32,043 bases of DNA. Source: Lutibacter sp. Lineage in GTDB: Bacteria; Bacteroidota; Bacteroidia; Flavobacteriales; Flavobacteriaceae. Location of the stretch: contig NZ_JABDRI010000016.1 of the NCBI RefSeq assembly GCF_013041805.1, forward strand, positions 1-32,043, given 5' to 3'. The translations under genes were made by a program, and so were the position numbers. This document shows, piece after piece, positions 17,169-26,273 of the stretch. The first letter of the stretch is position 1, and each line of letters starts with the position of its first letter. Under the pieces are notes generated by a model. It had not been told where the DNA came from. It ran no database searches and was given only the letters and a program-made list of their open reading frames with translations.

Positions 17169-19004
17169 ATGAAGAAATTACTAATACTATTCCTAATTTT
17201 CACATCAATTATTGTGAAAGCTCAAAACAATATTTATTATTGGCAACAACATGTAGACTATCAAATGGATGTTGATTTTGATGTAAACAATTACCAATAT
17301 AAAGGGACTCAAAAGTTAGTTTATACGAATAATTCTCCTGACATTTTACATCAAGTTTTTTATCATTTATATTATAATGCATTTCAACCAAATAGCGAAA
17401 TGGATGCAAGGTTGCAAGCAATTGTTGATCCAGATAGAAGAATGGTGAATAATGTTGGAACGAACGGTAATCTCAAATATGAAAGTAGAATTGCGAAGTT
17501 AAAACCAAATGAAATAGGATACTTAAATGTACTTTCATTAACGCAAAATGGAGAAGAAATAAAATATACTACAGAAGGAACTGTTTTAGAAGTTCAGCTA
17601 AATAAACCTATTCAACCTGGAGAAAAAGCAACTTTTGAGATGACTTTTGAGGGGCAGTTGCCTGTTCACATTAGAAGAGCTGGAAGAAATAATGAAGATG
17701 GTGTGGCACTTTCTATGGCGCAATGGTACCCTAAAATGGCGGAATATGATTTTGAAGGTTGGCACGCTCATCCTTATATAGCTCGAGAATTTCATGGAGT
17801 TTGGGGGAATTTTGATGTAACACTTCATATTGATAGAAATTACACGGTGGGAGGAACAGGAATACTTCAAAATCCACAAGAAGTTGGCCATGGGTATGAA
17901 GATAAAACGAAACAATTAGAAGTTAAAAAAGGCAAAAAATTAACATGGAACTTTGTTGCAGAAAATGTTCACGATTTCACGTGGGCAGCAGATCCAAATT
18001 ATGCACACGATACATTAATAACTAAAGGAGGAACCGTACTTCATTTTTTATATAAAAATATACCTGAATATGCTAAAGCTTGGAAAGAAGTTCAGCCTTT
18101 AACCGAAAAAGCGTTAAATTATTACAATGAAAACATAGGGCAGTATCCTTGGAAACAGTATTCTGTAATTCAAGCAGGTGATGGCGGTATGGAATATGCA
18201 ATGTGTACATTTATTGCAGGAGGAAAATCAATAAATGAAATTGCCGGAACAGTTTTTCATGAATTTGCACATACGTGGTTTCATAATATTTTAGCATCCA
18301 ATGAAAGTAAACATTCTTGGATGGATGAAGGTTTCACTTCTTATATTTCATCTTTAGCATCAAATAAAATTTTGAGAAACGGAAATGACAAACCATCATC
18401 AAGAAGTTATAGAGGTTATTTTTATTTAGTGAATAATGGATTAGATGAATCTTTAACAACACATGCTGATAGGTTTAACACCAACAGAGCATTTGGAACA
18501 GGAAGTTATACAAAAGGAAGTATGTTTCTTACGCAGTTGAATTATATTATGGGTGAAGAAAATGTAAAAGAAATGCTTAAAAAATATTTTAACGATTTTA
18601 AGTTTAAACATCCAACTCCAAATGATGCTAAAAGAGTTGCAGAAAAAGTATCTGGACTTCAATTAGATTGGTTTTTAAACGAATGGATTGAAACTACGCA
18701 TACCATAGATTATGCAATTGCAAAAGTTGATAATAAAAGCATTACGTTGGCGCGTATTGGACAAATGCCAATGCCAATAGACCTCACAATTACCTATGTT
18801 GATGGAAGTACTGAAGATTTTAATATTCCTTTACGTATGATGCGTGGAAACAAACCTACAAGTGCTACTATTTTAAAAGATTGGACCTGGGCTCATCCGA
18901 AATACACATTTTCAACATCAAAAGAAATTAAATCTGTTCAAATTGATCCATTTGAAATGATGGCTGATATTGATAAAACGAATAATAGGTTTGAAAAAGA
19001 ATAA
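17169..19004 (+). CDS. M1 family zinc metallopeptidase (aminopeptidase-like)
   Basis: A 611-residue exported enzyme with a signal peptide at residues 1-18 (probable cleavage at VKA-Q). The zinc motif is H364-E-F-A-H368 with the third ligand E387 in WMDEGF, the correct HExxH-x18-E spacing, preceded by GGMEYAM in the place of the family's GAMEN exopeptidase motif. The N-terminal half is the beta-sandwich domain of M1. The departure from GAMEN suggests an altered N-terminus-binding site, so strict aminopeptidase activity is uncertain. It has its own unit between two terminators; a degenerate promoter (TTTG 17121, TATATTG 17142) is possible. Confidence 0.93.
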   Translation: MKKLLILFLIFTSIIVKAQNNIYYWQQHVDYQMDVDFDVNNYQYKGTQKLVYTNNSPDILHQVFYHLYYNAFQPNSEMDARLQAIVDPDRRMVNNVGTNGNLKYESRIAKLKPNEIGYLNVLSLTQNGEEIKYTTEGTVLEVQLNKPIQPGEKATFEMTFEGQLPVHIRRAGRNNEDGVALSMAQWYPKMAEYDFEGWHAHPYIAREFHGVWGNFDVTLHIDRNYTVGGTGILQNPQEVGHGYEDKTKQLEVKKGKKLTWNFVAENVHDFTWAADPNYAHDTLITKGGTVLHFLYKNIPEYAKAWKEVQPLTEKALNYYNENIGQYPWKQYSVIQAGDGGMEYAMCTFIAGGKSINEIAGTVFHEFAHTWFHNILASNESKHSWMDEGFTSYISSLASNKILRNGNDKPSSRSYRGYFYLVNNGLDESLTTHADRFNTNRAFGTGSYTKGSMFLTQLNYIMGEENVKEMLKKYFNDFKFKHPTPNDAKRVAEKVSGLQLDWFLNEWIETTHTIDYAIAKVDNKSITLARIGQMPMPIDLTITYVDGSTEDFNIPLRMMRGNKPTSATILKDWTWAHPKYTFSTSKEIKSVQIDPFEMMADIDKTNNRFEKE

Positions 19005-19009
19005 AAAAT

Positions 19010-19049
19010 AAAAGCACCAAGGAAAAAATACTTTTTTTATGGTGCTTTT
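19010..19049. terminator. Bidirectional terminator between convergent M1 peptidase and ATP-grasp genes
   Basis: AAAAGCACCA (19010-19019) pairs with TGGTGCTTTT (19040-19049); the interior A-run and T-run extend the stem. Both flanks are A/T tracts, so it can serve the plus-strand gene ending at 19004 and the minus-strand gene ending at 19067. Confidence 0.85.
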
Positions 19050-19066
19050 AACTTTTGGGAATATAT

Positions 19067-20239
19067 TTATTTAGAAATAATATACTTTCTTAAATTAGAA
19101 GTTAAAATTTGTTTTAACTCTTCCTCATTTCCTTCAGAAGTTTCCGTAAATACAAATCCAAAAACCGGATATTCTTTCATAGCTACCTTTCTTAAAAGGA
19201 GTGGTTTTTCAAAATCGTTTAGTAATAAATCGTAATCAAATAATTTGATGTTTTCTTGTGGTATTCCGGAGGTGTTATCTAATAAAATTAGGCTATATTT
19301 TTCACCTGCTTTATTCTTAAAAATTTCGTCCCAGTTTGGTTTTTTACCATATAGAAAATGCTCGTACGAATTGATGCCATAGGCATACCAAGCCATATCA
19401 CCTGTTGTACACCAACCGCCAAAACGCATTGGGTTTACTTCAATAGGAATAATAATTCCTGACTCATCAATCCTAACTTCAATGTGTATTGGAAAATTTT
19501 TCAAATTTGCTTTTTCTCCAATAATAGTCACTAAATTTTGAACCGTTTTTAGATTTGACGAGATAATTTCTTTTGAGGTAGAATACACTCTATCACTTAC
19601 ATCTTTTCCTGAAGAAAAAATATGATGCATAATATTAAGAATAACCGCTTCCCCTTTTTCATTATAATAACAATCTACGGCGTACTCTTCTCCTTCAATA
19701 CATTCTTCAATAATAAAATAATTGGCATCTAAAACTTCAGTAGGATAAAAGCCCTTAATATGGTTGATGTCCTTTTTAATTTGAGCTAAAACTTCATTCC
19801 ATTCACTAGGTTCATCAACTTTATGAACTCCTAAGCTAAAAAAACCTACAGCAGGTTTAATTATAAAGGGGAATTTTAATTTAGCCACTTTTAATTCATC
19901 TAAATCTTCAAACTTTACACCTTTAAAAAAGTAATTAGGGTACGTTTCTTTTAATAATTCACGAAATTTAATTTTATTTTTAAAAACACCAATTTGGGTT
20001 GGAAGTTTGGTTGTATTTAAATGTTCTTCAACCCAACTTATACTATTTTCAGAATTTGAATAAATAGGTTGATTTGGATTAGCGATATAACTGTTCTTTG
20101 CATCAGTTTCAGAAATCCAGTTTAGGGTTTTATCAGGAACTAATTCTTTAGCGACTTCGGTTTTAACAATTTGAAAATTATTTTCTTTAATGGTTTTTAT
20201 TAGAAAATCAGAAACGTAAGGTTTGTCAATTAGAAACAT
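19067..20239 (-). CDS. ATP-grasp domain ligase of unknown substrate
   Basis: A 390-residue cytosolic protein. The ATP-grasp fold is shown by FPFIIKPAVGFFSLGV (nucleotide-binding strand with lysine, about residues 122-137), IIEECIEGEEYAVDCY (about 173-188), and PIEVNPMRFGG with the metal-binding Glu and Asn near the end of the domain. The N-terminal part is a pre-ATP-grasp domain. Such enzymes join a carboxylate, activated as acyl phosphate, to an amine or other nucleophile; members make dipeptides, peptide caps or cofactors. I cannot assign a substrate. It lies 36 bases downstream of an aldo/keto reductase on the same strand. Confidence 0.83.
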   Translation of the reverse strand: MFLIDKPYVSDFLIKTIKENNFQIVKTEVAKELVPDKTLNWISETDAKNSYIANPNQPIYSNSENSISWVEEHLNTTKLPTQIGVFKNKIKFRELLKETYPNYFFKGVKFEDLDELKVAKLKFPFIIKPAVGFFSLGVHKVDEPSEWNEVLAQIKKDINHIKGFYPTEVLDANYFIIEECIEGEEYAVDCYYNEKGEAVILNIMHHIFSSGKDVSDRVYSTSKEIISSNLKTVQNLVTIIGEKANLKNFPIHIEVRIDESGIIIPIEVNPMRFGGWCTTGDMAWYAYGINSYEHFLYGKKPNWDEIFKNKAGEKYSLILLDNTSGIPQENIKLFDYDLLLNDFEKPLLLRKVAMKEYPVFGFVFTETSEGNEEELKQILTSNLRKYIISK

Positions 20240-20275
20240 TATAATGTTGAATAAGTTATTTGTTATTTTATAAAT

Positions 20276-21178
20276 TTAAGGAAGCTCAACTCCTGTAGAC
20301 GCATTGTATATTTTAAACCACTGTTCTAAACTTAAATCAATACTAGAGGCTTCTACAGCATTTTTTATGCGATTTATATGTTGTGTGCCAACAACAGGAA
20401 TAATACCAGCAGGATGTTTTAATAGCCAAGCATAAATGAGCTGATCAACACTTTTAATATCTAGCTGATTAGCGATTTCAGAAAGTGTATTAAAAATTCT
20501 ATGTTCTTTTTCAGTTGTTGGATGTAATAGTTGCCCACCAGCTAATGGTGACCACGCCATCGGATGTATATTTTTCTGTAAAAAATAATCAATATTTCCG
20601 TTATCAAAATGCTCTAAACAACTTGGAGAAATTTCAACCTGATTTGTAATTAATTTTTCATCGGTAAATGCATTTAATGTTTCAAATTGTTGAGTGTTAA
20701 AATTAGAAACTCCAAAATGTAGCACTTTCCCACTTTGTTTTAAATCGTGAAAGGCTTTTGCAACCTCTTCTGGATTAAAAAATGGAGAAGGCCGGTGTAA
20801 TAACAACGCATCAATATAATCTGTTTGGAAGTTTTTTAATGAATTTTCAACAGATGAAACAATATAATCGTAGCTATAGTCATAATATTTTAATTCTCTA
20901 GACGGAAATTTATCTGTATTTAATTTAATACCGCACTTTGTTAATAGCTGAATTTCCTTTCTTAATTCAGGTTTTAAAGATAAAGCATCACCAAATAACT
21001 TTTCACAACTATAATTTCCATAAATATCAGCTTGGTCAAAAGTAGTAACACCAATTTCTGTGCATTGTTGGGTAAGTTTTAGAAGTTCCTGATTGCTTAA
21101 ATTCCAGTCTGTAAGTCTCCATAGTCCGTGTACAATTCTTGAAATTTGGAAATCTGAATTTAGTTTAATGGTATTCAT
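20276..21178 (-). CDS. Aldo/keto reductase (YdhF-like)
   Basis: A 300-residue NAD(P)H-dependent oxidoreductase of the AKR superfamily. The catalytic tetrad is complete: D48, Y53 (FDQADIYG), K81 and H128 (LLLHRPSP). The HFGVSNF and QVEISP strands and the WSPLAGG segment match the YdhF-like group. It should reduce an aldehyde or ketone in the cytosol; the physiological substrate is unknown. It is followed by the ATP-grasp gene, probably one transcript. Upstream is a 66-base gap after the cytochrome gene in which I see no clear promoter. Confidence 0.92.
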   Translation of the reverse strand: MNTIKLNSDFQISRIVHGLWRLTDWNLSNQELLKLTQQCTEIGVTTFDQADIYGNYSCEKLFGDALSLKPELRKEIQLLTKCGIKLNTDKFPSRELKYYDYSYDYIVSSVENSLKNFQTDYIDALLLHRPSPFFNPEEVAKAFHDLKQSGKVLHFGVSNFNTQQFETLNAFTDEKLITNQVEISPSCLEHFDNGNIDYFLQKNIHPMAWSPLAGGQLLHPTTEKEHRIFNTLSEIANQLDIKSVDQLIYAWLLKHPAGIIPVVGTQHINRIKNAVEASSIDLSLEQWFKIYNASTGVELP

Positions 21179-21244
21179 TGCTATTTATGTATATGAATTA
21201 GTTGCTAAATTACTTAATTTTAGAGTTACAAAAGTTTTAATTTT

Positions 21245-22219
21245 TTACTTTTTATCCATTTCTATTACCCAAATTCCTCTTAATTCATTTTCTCCATATC
21301 CTGTAGCTTTATCGGTTGGATATAGTTCTTTTATTTTAGATAACGTAGTTGGTAAAATTTGAGTGTTTGGCATACCATGACATTGCAAACACATTTGATT
21401 GGTTACAATTGGATAATAGCCTACCATTTTATTATTAATTTCCTGTACTATAGGCATTAATTTCTTGCCATTCTCAATTAAATTTTTAGACTTTTTTATA
21501 TAGTTTAATTCCTCAGAACTTGCTTTATTAGCTGTATTTCTAGGAAAATCGGAAACTCTTTTAATGTTTGTGTTTAAGGCAACACCTGCACTATCAACAA
21601 TATTGAAAGCTCTTGTGTTACAAAATGCAACCGCTTCTTCAGTCCCTTTATTTTTAATGGCAACAATCAAATTTTTTCCTAAAACAGCTTTTGTATTCAT
21701 CGCATATTTTAAACCAAGTTCTTCGTATGATAAATCTTCATTTTTTAGATTTTCAAGATGAATAAATTTTTCATTATGAAAGTGATTTGCATACCAATTA
21801 GGTTCTTCTAATTTTGAGTTATAAATATAATTCGCAATTTGAGTAATTTGTTGTGGTGTAAAATTCATTTTTGGCATTAAGCCAAAACGCTCAATAGCTT
21901 CAGGGATTTTAGCATTTTTTTCTTCTGGGTTTTCAATAAATGTAATTAAACTTTGTGAAAATTGTTCTTGTGTAACTCCTTCAGTAATATAATATTCTTT
22001 AATTGCAGCCATGGGCGGTGCAATTCGGTCTTCAAGAGAAGTTTTTGGACTGTGACAAGCAAAACAGTTAGATTCAAGCAACTGAAAGCCTTTGCTAATA
22101 TCTAAGTTTACGTCGTTATTTTTTAAAGTAGTTTTAGTTTCTTTTTTACTACTTTCTTCACAACTTATTAGTGCTACAAACAGTATGAATGAGAGTAAAA
22201 TTATTATTGAGTTTTTCAT
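21245..22219 (-). CDS. Diheme lipoprotein: cytochrome c fused to a Tll0287-like (DUF3365) domain
   Basis: A 324-residue lipoprotein with lipobox ALISC (Cys20). The N-terminal domain is a small cytochrome c with C52-x-x-C55-H56 and a candidate axial Met in the GLMPKM segment (M115 or M118). The second half, from about residue 155, resembles DUF3365/Tll0287-like proteins (AVAFCN, ALNTNIKRVSDFPRN) and carries the second heme site C277-x-x-C280-H281. It would act in electron transfer or heme/redox sensing in the periplasm. It begins 14 bases after the TonB-dependent receptor stop, so the two are co-transcribed. The partner and the electron path are not known. Confidence 0.87.
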   Translation of the reverse strand: MKNSIIILLSFILFVALISCEESSKKETKTTLKNNDVNLDISKGFQLLESNCFACHSPKTSLEDRIAPPMAAIKEYYITEGVTQEQFSQSLITFIENPEEKNAKIPEAIERFGLMPKMNFTPQQITQIANYIYNSKLEEPNWYANHFHNEKFIHLENLKNEDLSYEELGLKYAMNTKAVLGKNLIVAIKNKGTEEAVAFCNTRAFNIVDSAGVALNTNIKRVSDFPRNTANKASSEELNYIKKSKNLIENGKKLMPIVQEINNKMVGYYPIVTNQMCLQCHGMPNTQILPTTLSKIKELYPTDKATGYGENELRGIWVIEMDKK

Positions 22220-22233
22220 TTTTAAGTAGTTTA

Positions 22234-24450
22234 TTATAGGTTAAATGGAATTTTTAAATTGAAACTTATATTTCTTCCAATGTTGTATAGTCCTAATTCT
22301 TTTAAAGTTGATAAATGATCTATATACGTTTTGTCCAATAAATTATTGGCTTGAATTGAAAATGAAATTAATTGATTTGATATTTTTATGGAGCTACCAA
22401 CACCCATATTTAGTAGAACATAGCTATTTGTTTCAGTTTCAAATAATGAAGGATTGTTTTGTTGATCAGCAAAAGTTCCTCCAATTTTAAAAAACGAATT
22501 TTGAAAAGCACCAATGTTGTCTTTTTGAAATTTAGCGTGAAAACGTAATTTATTTTGAGGAATAAATGGTAAATTATTTCCATCATTTTGTTCTCCTTTT
22601 AAGTACGCATAACTGGTATTTAAGCTTAACCACTCAAAAGGCAATAAGTCTATAGCAATTTCGCCTCCTACTATGGTTGCATTTGTTTGCGAATATTTAT
22701 AAATAATATCATTATTAATTGTTTTTTCATTTGAGGGAGCAATAAAAATGTAGTTGTTAATAGCGTTGTAAAATCCAGAAATATCAATCAATAATTTTTT
22801 GGAGTGATAGTGAGAACTTAAGTCTATCTCATAACTTCGTTGCGATTTTAAATCCGGATTTCCCTGCTCGTAACGCCCACCGTGAATACCATTTTGAGTT
22901 AATTCTGCAATATTTGGTGTTCTAAAGGCCGAAGCAATATTTGTTCTAAATAATATTTTTTTGGATAAATTATAAGTTGTCCCAAATGAAGAGCTAATAT
23001 CACCAAAATTTGTATCAACGGCCCCTCTGTTCGGTTCTGCTTGTGTATTAATTGATCTATAATCGTATCTAATTCCTGTTTGTGCTTTTAAATTTTTAAA
23101 TAGATTGAATTGCGCAAAAGCAAATAACGCAATGTCATTCACATTAGCATCAGGCAATAAATGATTTGGAGCATCATTGTTTTTAATTGTATTTGAAGCT
23201 CCCTGAACACCAACAATATAAGTTGTTTTTTCATTTGAAGGAAAATTCACTTTTGCTTCATACGAAAAAGTATTAGAATCTATATTTACCATTTCATAAA
23301 ATGGTTTGGTATCATCAGTTTGCAGTACTCTATTATTTAGTTGATAGGAAGCATTTACATTCAAACTATATTTATCAATAAAAAGAGTGTTTCTCGTTGA
23401 AATTACATGATTTTTTAAGTCTTGATACCAATAATTATTTTCCCTCCCGTTTTCAGTAATAAATGGAAAAGCATCGTTAATACTCATTCCAAATTTAGGT
23501 GCATTGTAATCATAATTTAAACGAAATACACCAAATGATTTATTCATTCCAACATTCGATTTAATGCTAGTTTCATTAAATCGGGTATTTGGAACGTAAT
23601 CTCCATTTCCATCTTTATAGTCGGTATGGCTTTTAACACCAGCTCTTATTCCCCAAAAAAAGGTCTCATTACTACCTTTTACACCAAAATTGCTTACAAT
23701 ACCCTGAGTATTTGAATGGTACTGCGAGTTAAAATCACCTAATATAAATCCAACGGGAGCGGGTTTTTCTTTTAATACATTAATCACTCCGCCCACAGCG
23801 TCAGATCCATACAATAATGATGCAGGTCCTTTTATAATCTCAACGCGATCAATTCCAAATTCATCAATAATAAACGGGTGGTTTTCTGAAAATTGAAAAT
23901 TTTCCATTTTAACACCATTATTAAGTAGTAAAATATTAGTCATTGATAAACCTCGAATTACAGGTTTTACAACACCATTTCCCTTTGAAATCATATCAAC
24001 TCCAGGAATATCTACAATGGCCTCAGTAAAACTTTGTGCACCTGTTGATGATAGTTCACTTCCTTTTACGAGTTCAATTTTAATGGCATTTTGGTGTTGA
24101 GTGGAGTAAGTTCCTCCTGAAATTACAACTTCTTCAACCTGAAAAACACTAGATTCCATTTCAATGTCAAGTTGAATATCATGTTCTTTTGTAATAAAGA
24201 CAGATTTGATTATGGACTTATACCCTAAAAAGGAAAACTGGATTTTTAGTTCACCCAAGGGTAGATTTGTTAGTTCAAATATTCCATTTTCATTGGTTTG
24301 TGTTCCTTTATTTAATTGAGGTAAATAAACTGAAACGTAAGGTAAAGTTTCTTTTGAAGTATAATCTTTTACTTCACCCGAAACTGTATTTTGTGCAAAA
24401 ATAGGTTGGTTTATAAATAGTAACAAAAACCAAAGATAGTATAGTTTCAT
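22234..24450 (-). CDS. TonB-dependent receptor with N-terminal carboxypeptidase-regulatory-like domain
   Basis: A 738-residue outer-membrane transporter. Residues 1-19 are a signal peptide (cleavage near FAQ). A CarboxypepD_reg-like beta-sandwich follows at about 22-105, then the plug domain at about 115-235 (ending GPASLLYGSDAVGGVINVL), then the beta-barrel to the C terminus. There is no adjacent SusD, so it is not a glycan receptor of the SusCD type; size and architecture fit iron, heme, copper or vitamin uptake. The neighbours (a His/Cys-rich exported protein upstream, a heme lipoprotein downstream) favour a metal or heme ligand. That is an inference. Confidence 0.93.
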   Translation of the reverse strand: MKLYYLWFLLLFINQPIFAQNTVSGEVKDYTSKETLPYVSVYLPQLNKGTQTNENGIFELTNLPLGELKIQFSFLGYKSIIKSVFITKEHDIQLDIEMESSVFQVEEVVISGGTYSTQHQNAIKIELVKGSELSSTGAQSFTEAIVDIPGVDMISKGNGVVKPVIRGLSMTNILLLNNGVKMENFQFSENHPFIIDEFGIDRVEIIKGPASLLYGSDAVGGVINVLKEKPAPVGFILGDFNSQYHSNTQGIVSNFGVKGSNETFFWGIRAGVKSHTDYKDGNGDYVPNTRFNETSIKSNVGMNKSFGVFRLNYDYNAPKFGMSINDAFPFITENGRENNYWYQDLKNHVISTRNTLFIDKYSLNVNASYQLNNRVLQTDDTKPFYEMVNIDSNTFSYEAKVNFPSNEKTTYIVGVQGASNTIKNNDAPNHLLPDANVNDIALFAFAQFNLFKNLKAQTGIRYDYRSINTQAEPNRGAVDTNFGDISSSFGTTYNLSKKILFRTNIASAFRTPNIAELTQNGIHGGRYEQGNPDLKSQRSYEIDLSSHYHSKKLLIDISGFYNAINNYIFIAPSNEKTINNDIIYKYSQTNATIVGGEIAIDLLPFEWLSLNTSYAYLKGEQNDGNNLPFIPQNKLRFHAKFQKDNIGAFQNSFFKIGGTFADQQNNPSLFETETNSYVLLNMGVGSSIKISNQLISFSIQANNLLDKTYIDHLSTLKELGLYNIGRNISFNLKIPFNL

Positions 24451-24531
24451 AGTAGAATAGTTTCTAATAACTGTATTGAGCTATTAATTAAGTTGAAATA
24501 TGTTTTGAAGTGCACTTGTAAAAAATAATTT

Positions 24532-24861
24532 CTAACTACTATAAGGTGGTGCTCTTAAATTAAATGAAAAGAGAGCGGTAGATTTTAAAATAGAATTACT
24601 ACAAAAAGGAGTAAATTCTGAAACTAATGGTTGATGTGAAGTTTCATAATAATTTTCATTAGTAATAAGTTTAGTAACCTGAAATTTACAGATAGGACAA
24701 TCACTATGAGATTCATGAATTTCAACCATTTTTGAGTTCAAAACAAACTCGTGTTGATGCTTGTTATATAATAAATGTGCTGCTTTAATAAGTGTTGGTG
24801 AGAAAAATACCAAGACTAAAAAAGTGGTAATAAATTTTTTATATATACTTGTTTTAAGCAA
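24532..24861 (-). CDS. Small His/Cys-rich exported protein, DUF2946-like, possible metal binding
   Basis: A 109-residue protein with an N-terminal hydrophobic segment (residues 11-27), so exported or membrane-anchored. The mature part has H29, H35, H37, H49 and H52, then C55-P-I-C58 (HESHSDCPICKF), and a C-terminal LRAPP motif. The CxIC plus R-A/G-P-P ending recalls DUF2946 proteins that occur near TonB receptors and copper genes, though this is from memory and the match is short. It lies 81 bases upstream of the TonB-dependent receptor and has its own TAnnTTTG element, so it probably leads a three-gene operon. A role in metal handling is inferred. Confidence 0.7.
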   Translation of the reverse strand: MLKTSIYKKFITTFLVLVFFSPTLIKAAHLLYNKHQHEFVLNSKMVEIHESHSDCPICKFQVTKLITNENYYETSHQPLVSEFTPFCSNSILKSTALFSFNLRAPPYSS

Positions 24862-24889
24862 TTTCCTAAATAGATAAATTAGTTCTATG

Positions 24890-24897
24890 CAAATTTA
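24890..24897 (-). promoter_or_regulatory. -7 promoter element ahead of the DUF2946-like/TonB receptor operon
   Basis: On the minus strand TAAATTTG, a full match to TAnnTTTG, 28 bases before the start codon at 24861. No clear TTG lies at the matching -33 position. I found no comparable site in the 81 bases between the first gene and the receptor gene, in keeping with a shared transcript. Confidence 0.5.
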
Positions 24898-24982
24898 AGC
24901 ATAAATGAGCACGAGATAATGTGCCTTTTGTTACTGCATAGTATATATATCCAACGTATAATTTAAAGAAATGCTTAATTTT

Positions 24983-25369
24983 TCATGAGCTGAAAAATCC
25001 GAAATAAAGAAATATAACCCCAAAAAGGATAACTAGAATTGCAAAAAATTTATTAAATATATCTTTTTCAAATAATTTTTTAAAGATATTTAAACTTTTA
25101 GGAAACGTTAAAATAACTATCCCTTTAAATAAAGCAAGCCATCCAATAATTGTAATTATCACGGTCCAATTTTGTACCCAACAATTATGAAATTCAATAA
25201 TGACTAAACCAAAAATAATAGCTAAAATTCCTCCAATAATCAAATAAGTACTGTCATCTAACAAATTCTTAAAAGTTTTTGAATAGAATTTATTATTGAA
25301 CAAAATACCAATACCAAAAGAGCAATAGAGAACTCCAATAATTTTTGCGACAAAAATACTAGTTTCCAT
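24983..25369 (-). CDS. Four-helix membrane protein of unknown function
   Basis: A 128-residue hydrophobic protein with four probable transmembrane helices, at about residues 5-24, 41-59, 68-88 and 107-126. A conserved-looking stretch between helices 2 and 3 (IEFHNCWVQNW, then ITIIGWLALFKG) recalls small uncharacterised inner-membrane proteins, but I cannot name the family with confidence. It stands alone with about 100-base gaps on both sides; a degenerate TAnnTTTG (TATCTTTA) lies about 24 bases upstream of the start codon. The coding character (smooth hydrophobic pattern, clean start and stop) supports a real gene. Confidence 0.72.
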   Translation of the reverse strand: METSIFVAKIIGVLYCSFGIGILFNNKFYSKTFKNLLDDSTYLIIGGILAIIFGLVIIEFHNCWVQNWTVIITIIGWLALFKGIVILTFPKSLNIFKKLFEKDIFNKFFAILVILFGVIFLYFGFFSS

Positions 25370-25469
25370 ATGATCTAGTTTTAAATTTAACTTTAAAGAT
25401 AAGCTTTAAATTGTTGATTTTGTGGTAAATACTAATGAAAAGAGAATTGTATAAGTATTAATTATAAGA

Positions 25470-26084
25470 TTATTTCATTTCTGCTATTCCCCAATAATTA
25501 AAACTAGCAGGTTTCCAACCAGGAAGATACATAGTTTCTAATTTACTAATTGTAAAACCGTTTTCTTCAATAATAGCAGGAATATTTCTATTCAAATTGC
25601 ATCCACCTCCAATTTTTTTCCAAACAGGATTTATAATATTTTGATATTTTTGAACAAAATTATCAGGTGCTTTTCCGTGTTCACAGAATAGTAATTTTCC
25701 ATTTGGTTTTAAGATACGTTTTATTTCAGAAAATGCTTTTTTTAAATTAGGTATGGTGCATAATGTATACGTAATTACGATAGTGTCAAAACTTTGATTT
25801 TTTGCTGGTATATTTTCAGCCTCAGCAATTAAAAATTCAAAATCAAAAGGTAATGTATTGGTATTTACAACACCTCTATCCCATAATTCTTTGGAAGGAT
25901 CTATGGCGGTTAATTTTTCAATATTTTTAGTGTAATAAGGCAAGTTTAATCCAGAACCTACACCTATTTCTAGCACATTTCCAGTTGCTAACGGAATGAT
26001 TTTTTCGCGTTGTTTCATGCTAGGTTTTTGGCTGCAAGCCCAATCAATTGCTTTTGGGAGAATATATTTATTGTAAAGTTTCAT
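25470..26084 (-). CDS. Class I SAM-dependent methyltransferase
   Basis: A 204-residue cytosolic protein with the SAM-binding glycine motif VLEIGVGSGLNLPYY (residues 37-51), the acidic residue at the end of strand 2 (AIDPS), and motif IV/post-I strands (FDTIVITYTLCTI; ILKPNGKLLFCEHG). It belongs to the Methyltransf_11-like/METTL7-like group, often annotated as phospholipid or ubiquinone-type methyltransferases. The substrate is not determined. It is not visibly in an operon with its neighbours. Confidence 0.9.
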   Translation of the reverse strand: MKLYNKYILPKAIDWACSQKPSMKQREKIIPLATGNVLEIGVGSGLNLPYYTKNIEKLTAIDPSKELWDRGVVNTNTLPFDFEFLIAEAENIPAKNQSFDTIVITYTLCTIPNLKKAFSEIKRILKPNGKLLFCEHGKAPDNFVQKYQNIINPVWKKIGGGCNLNRNIPAIIEENGFTISKLETMYLPGWKPASFNYWGIAEMK

Positions 26085-26273
26085 ATGTTGTAAATATAAG
26101 ATTTTAGGCTGAATGGTATAATTATATTTTTATGTTTAATATCTATAAAATACATAAAAAATAAAACAAAAGGATATAAAAACCCTATAAAAGGTAATTT
26201 TATTTGTTTTTTAACTATTTGTGTTGTAGCTTTATATCTTCATAAAATAGATTAACCCCAAAATTCTTGAGTC

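Noticed and set aside
21093-21362. Plus-strand open frame of 89 codons across the AKR/cytochrome boundary
   Set aside because: It overlaps two strong minus-strand genes and shows no recognisable domain or promoter.
24908-24930. Short GCAC/GTGC hairpin with a T-run upstream of the DUF2946-like gene
   Set aside because: Only four base pairs in the stem; too weak to be a terminator.
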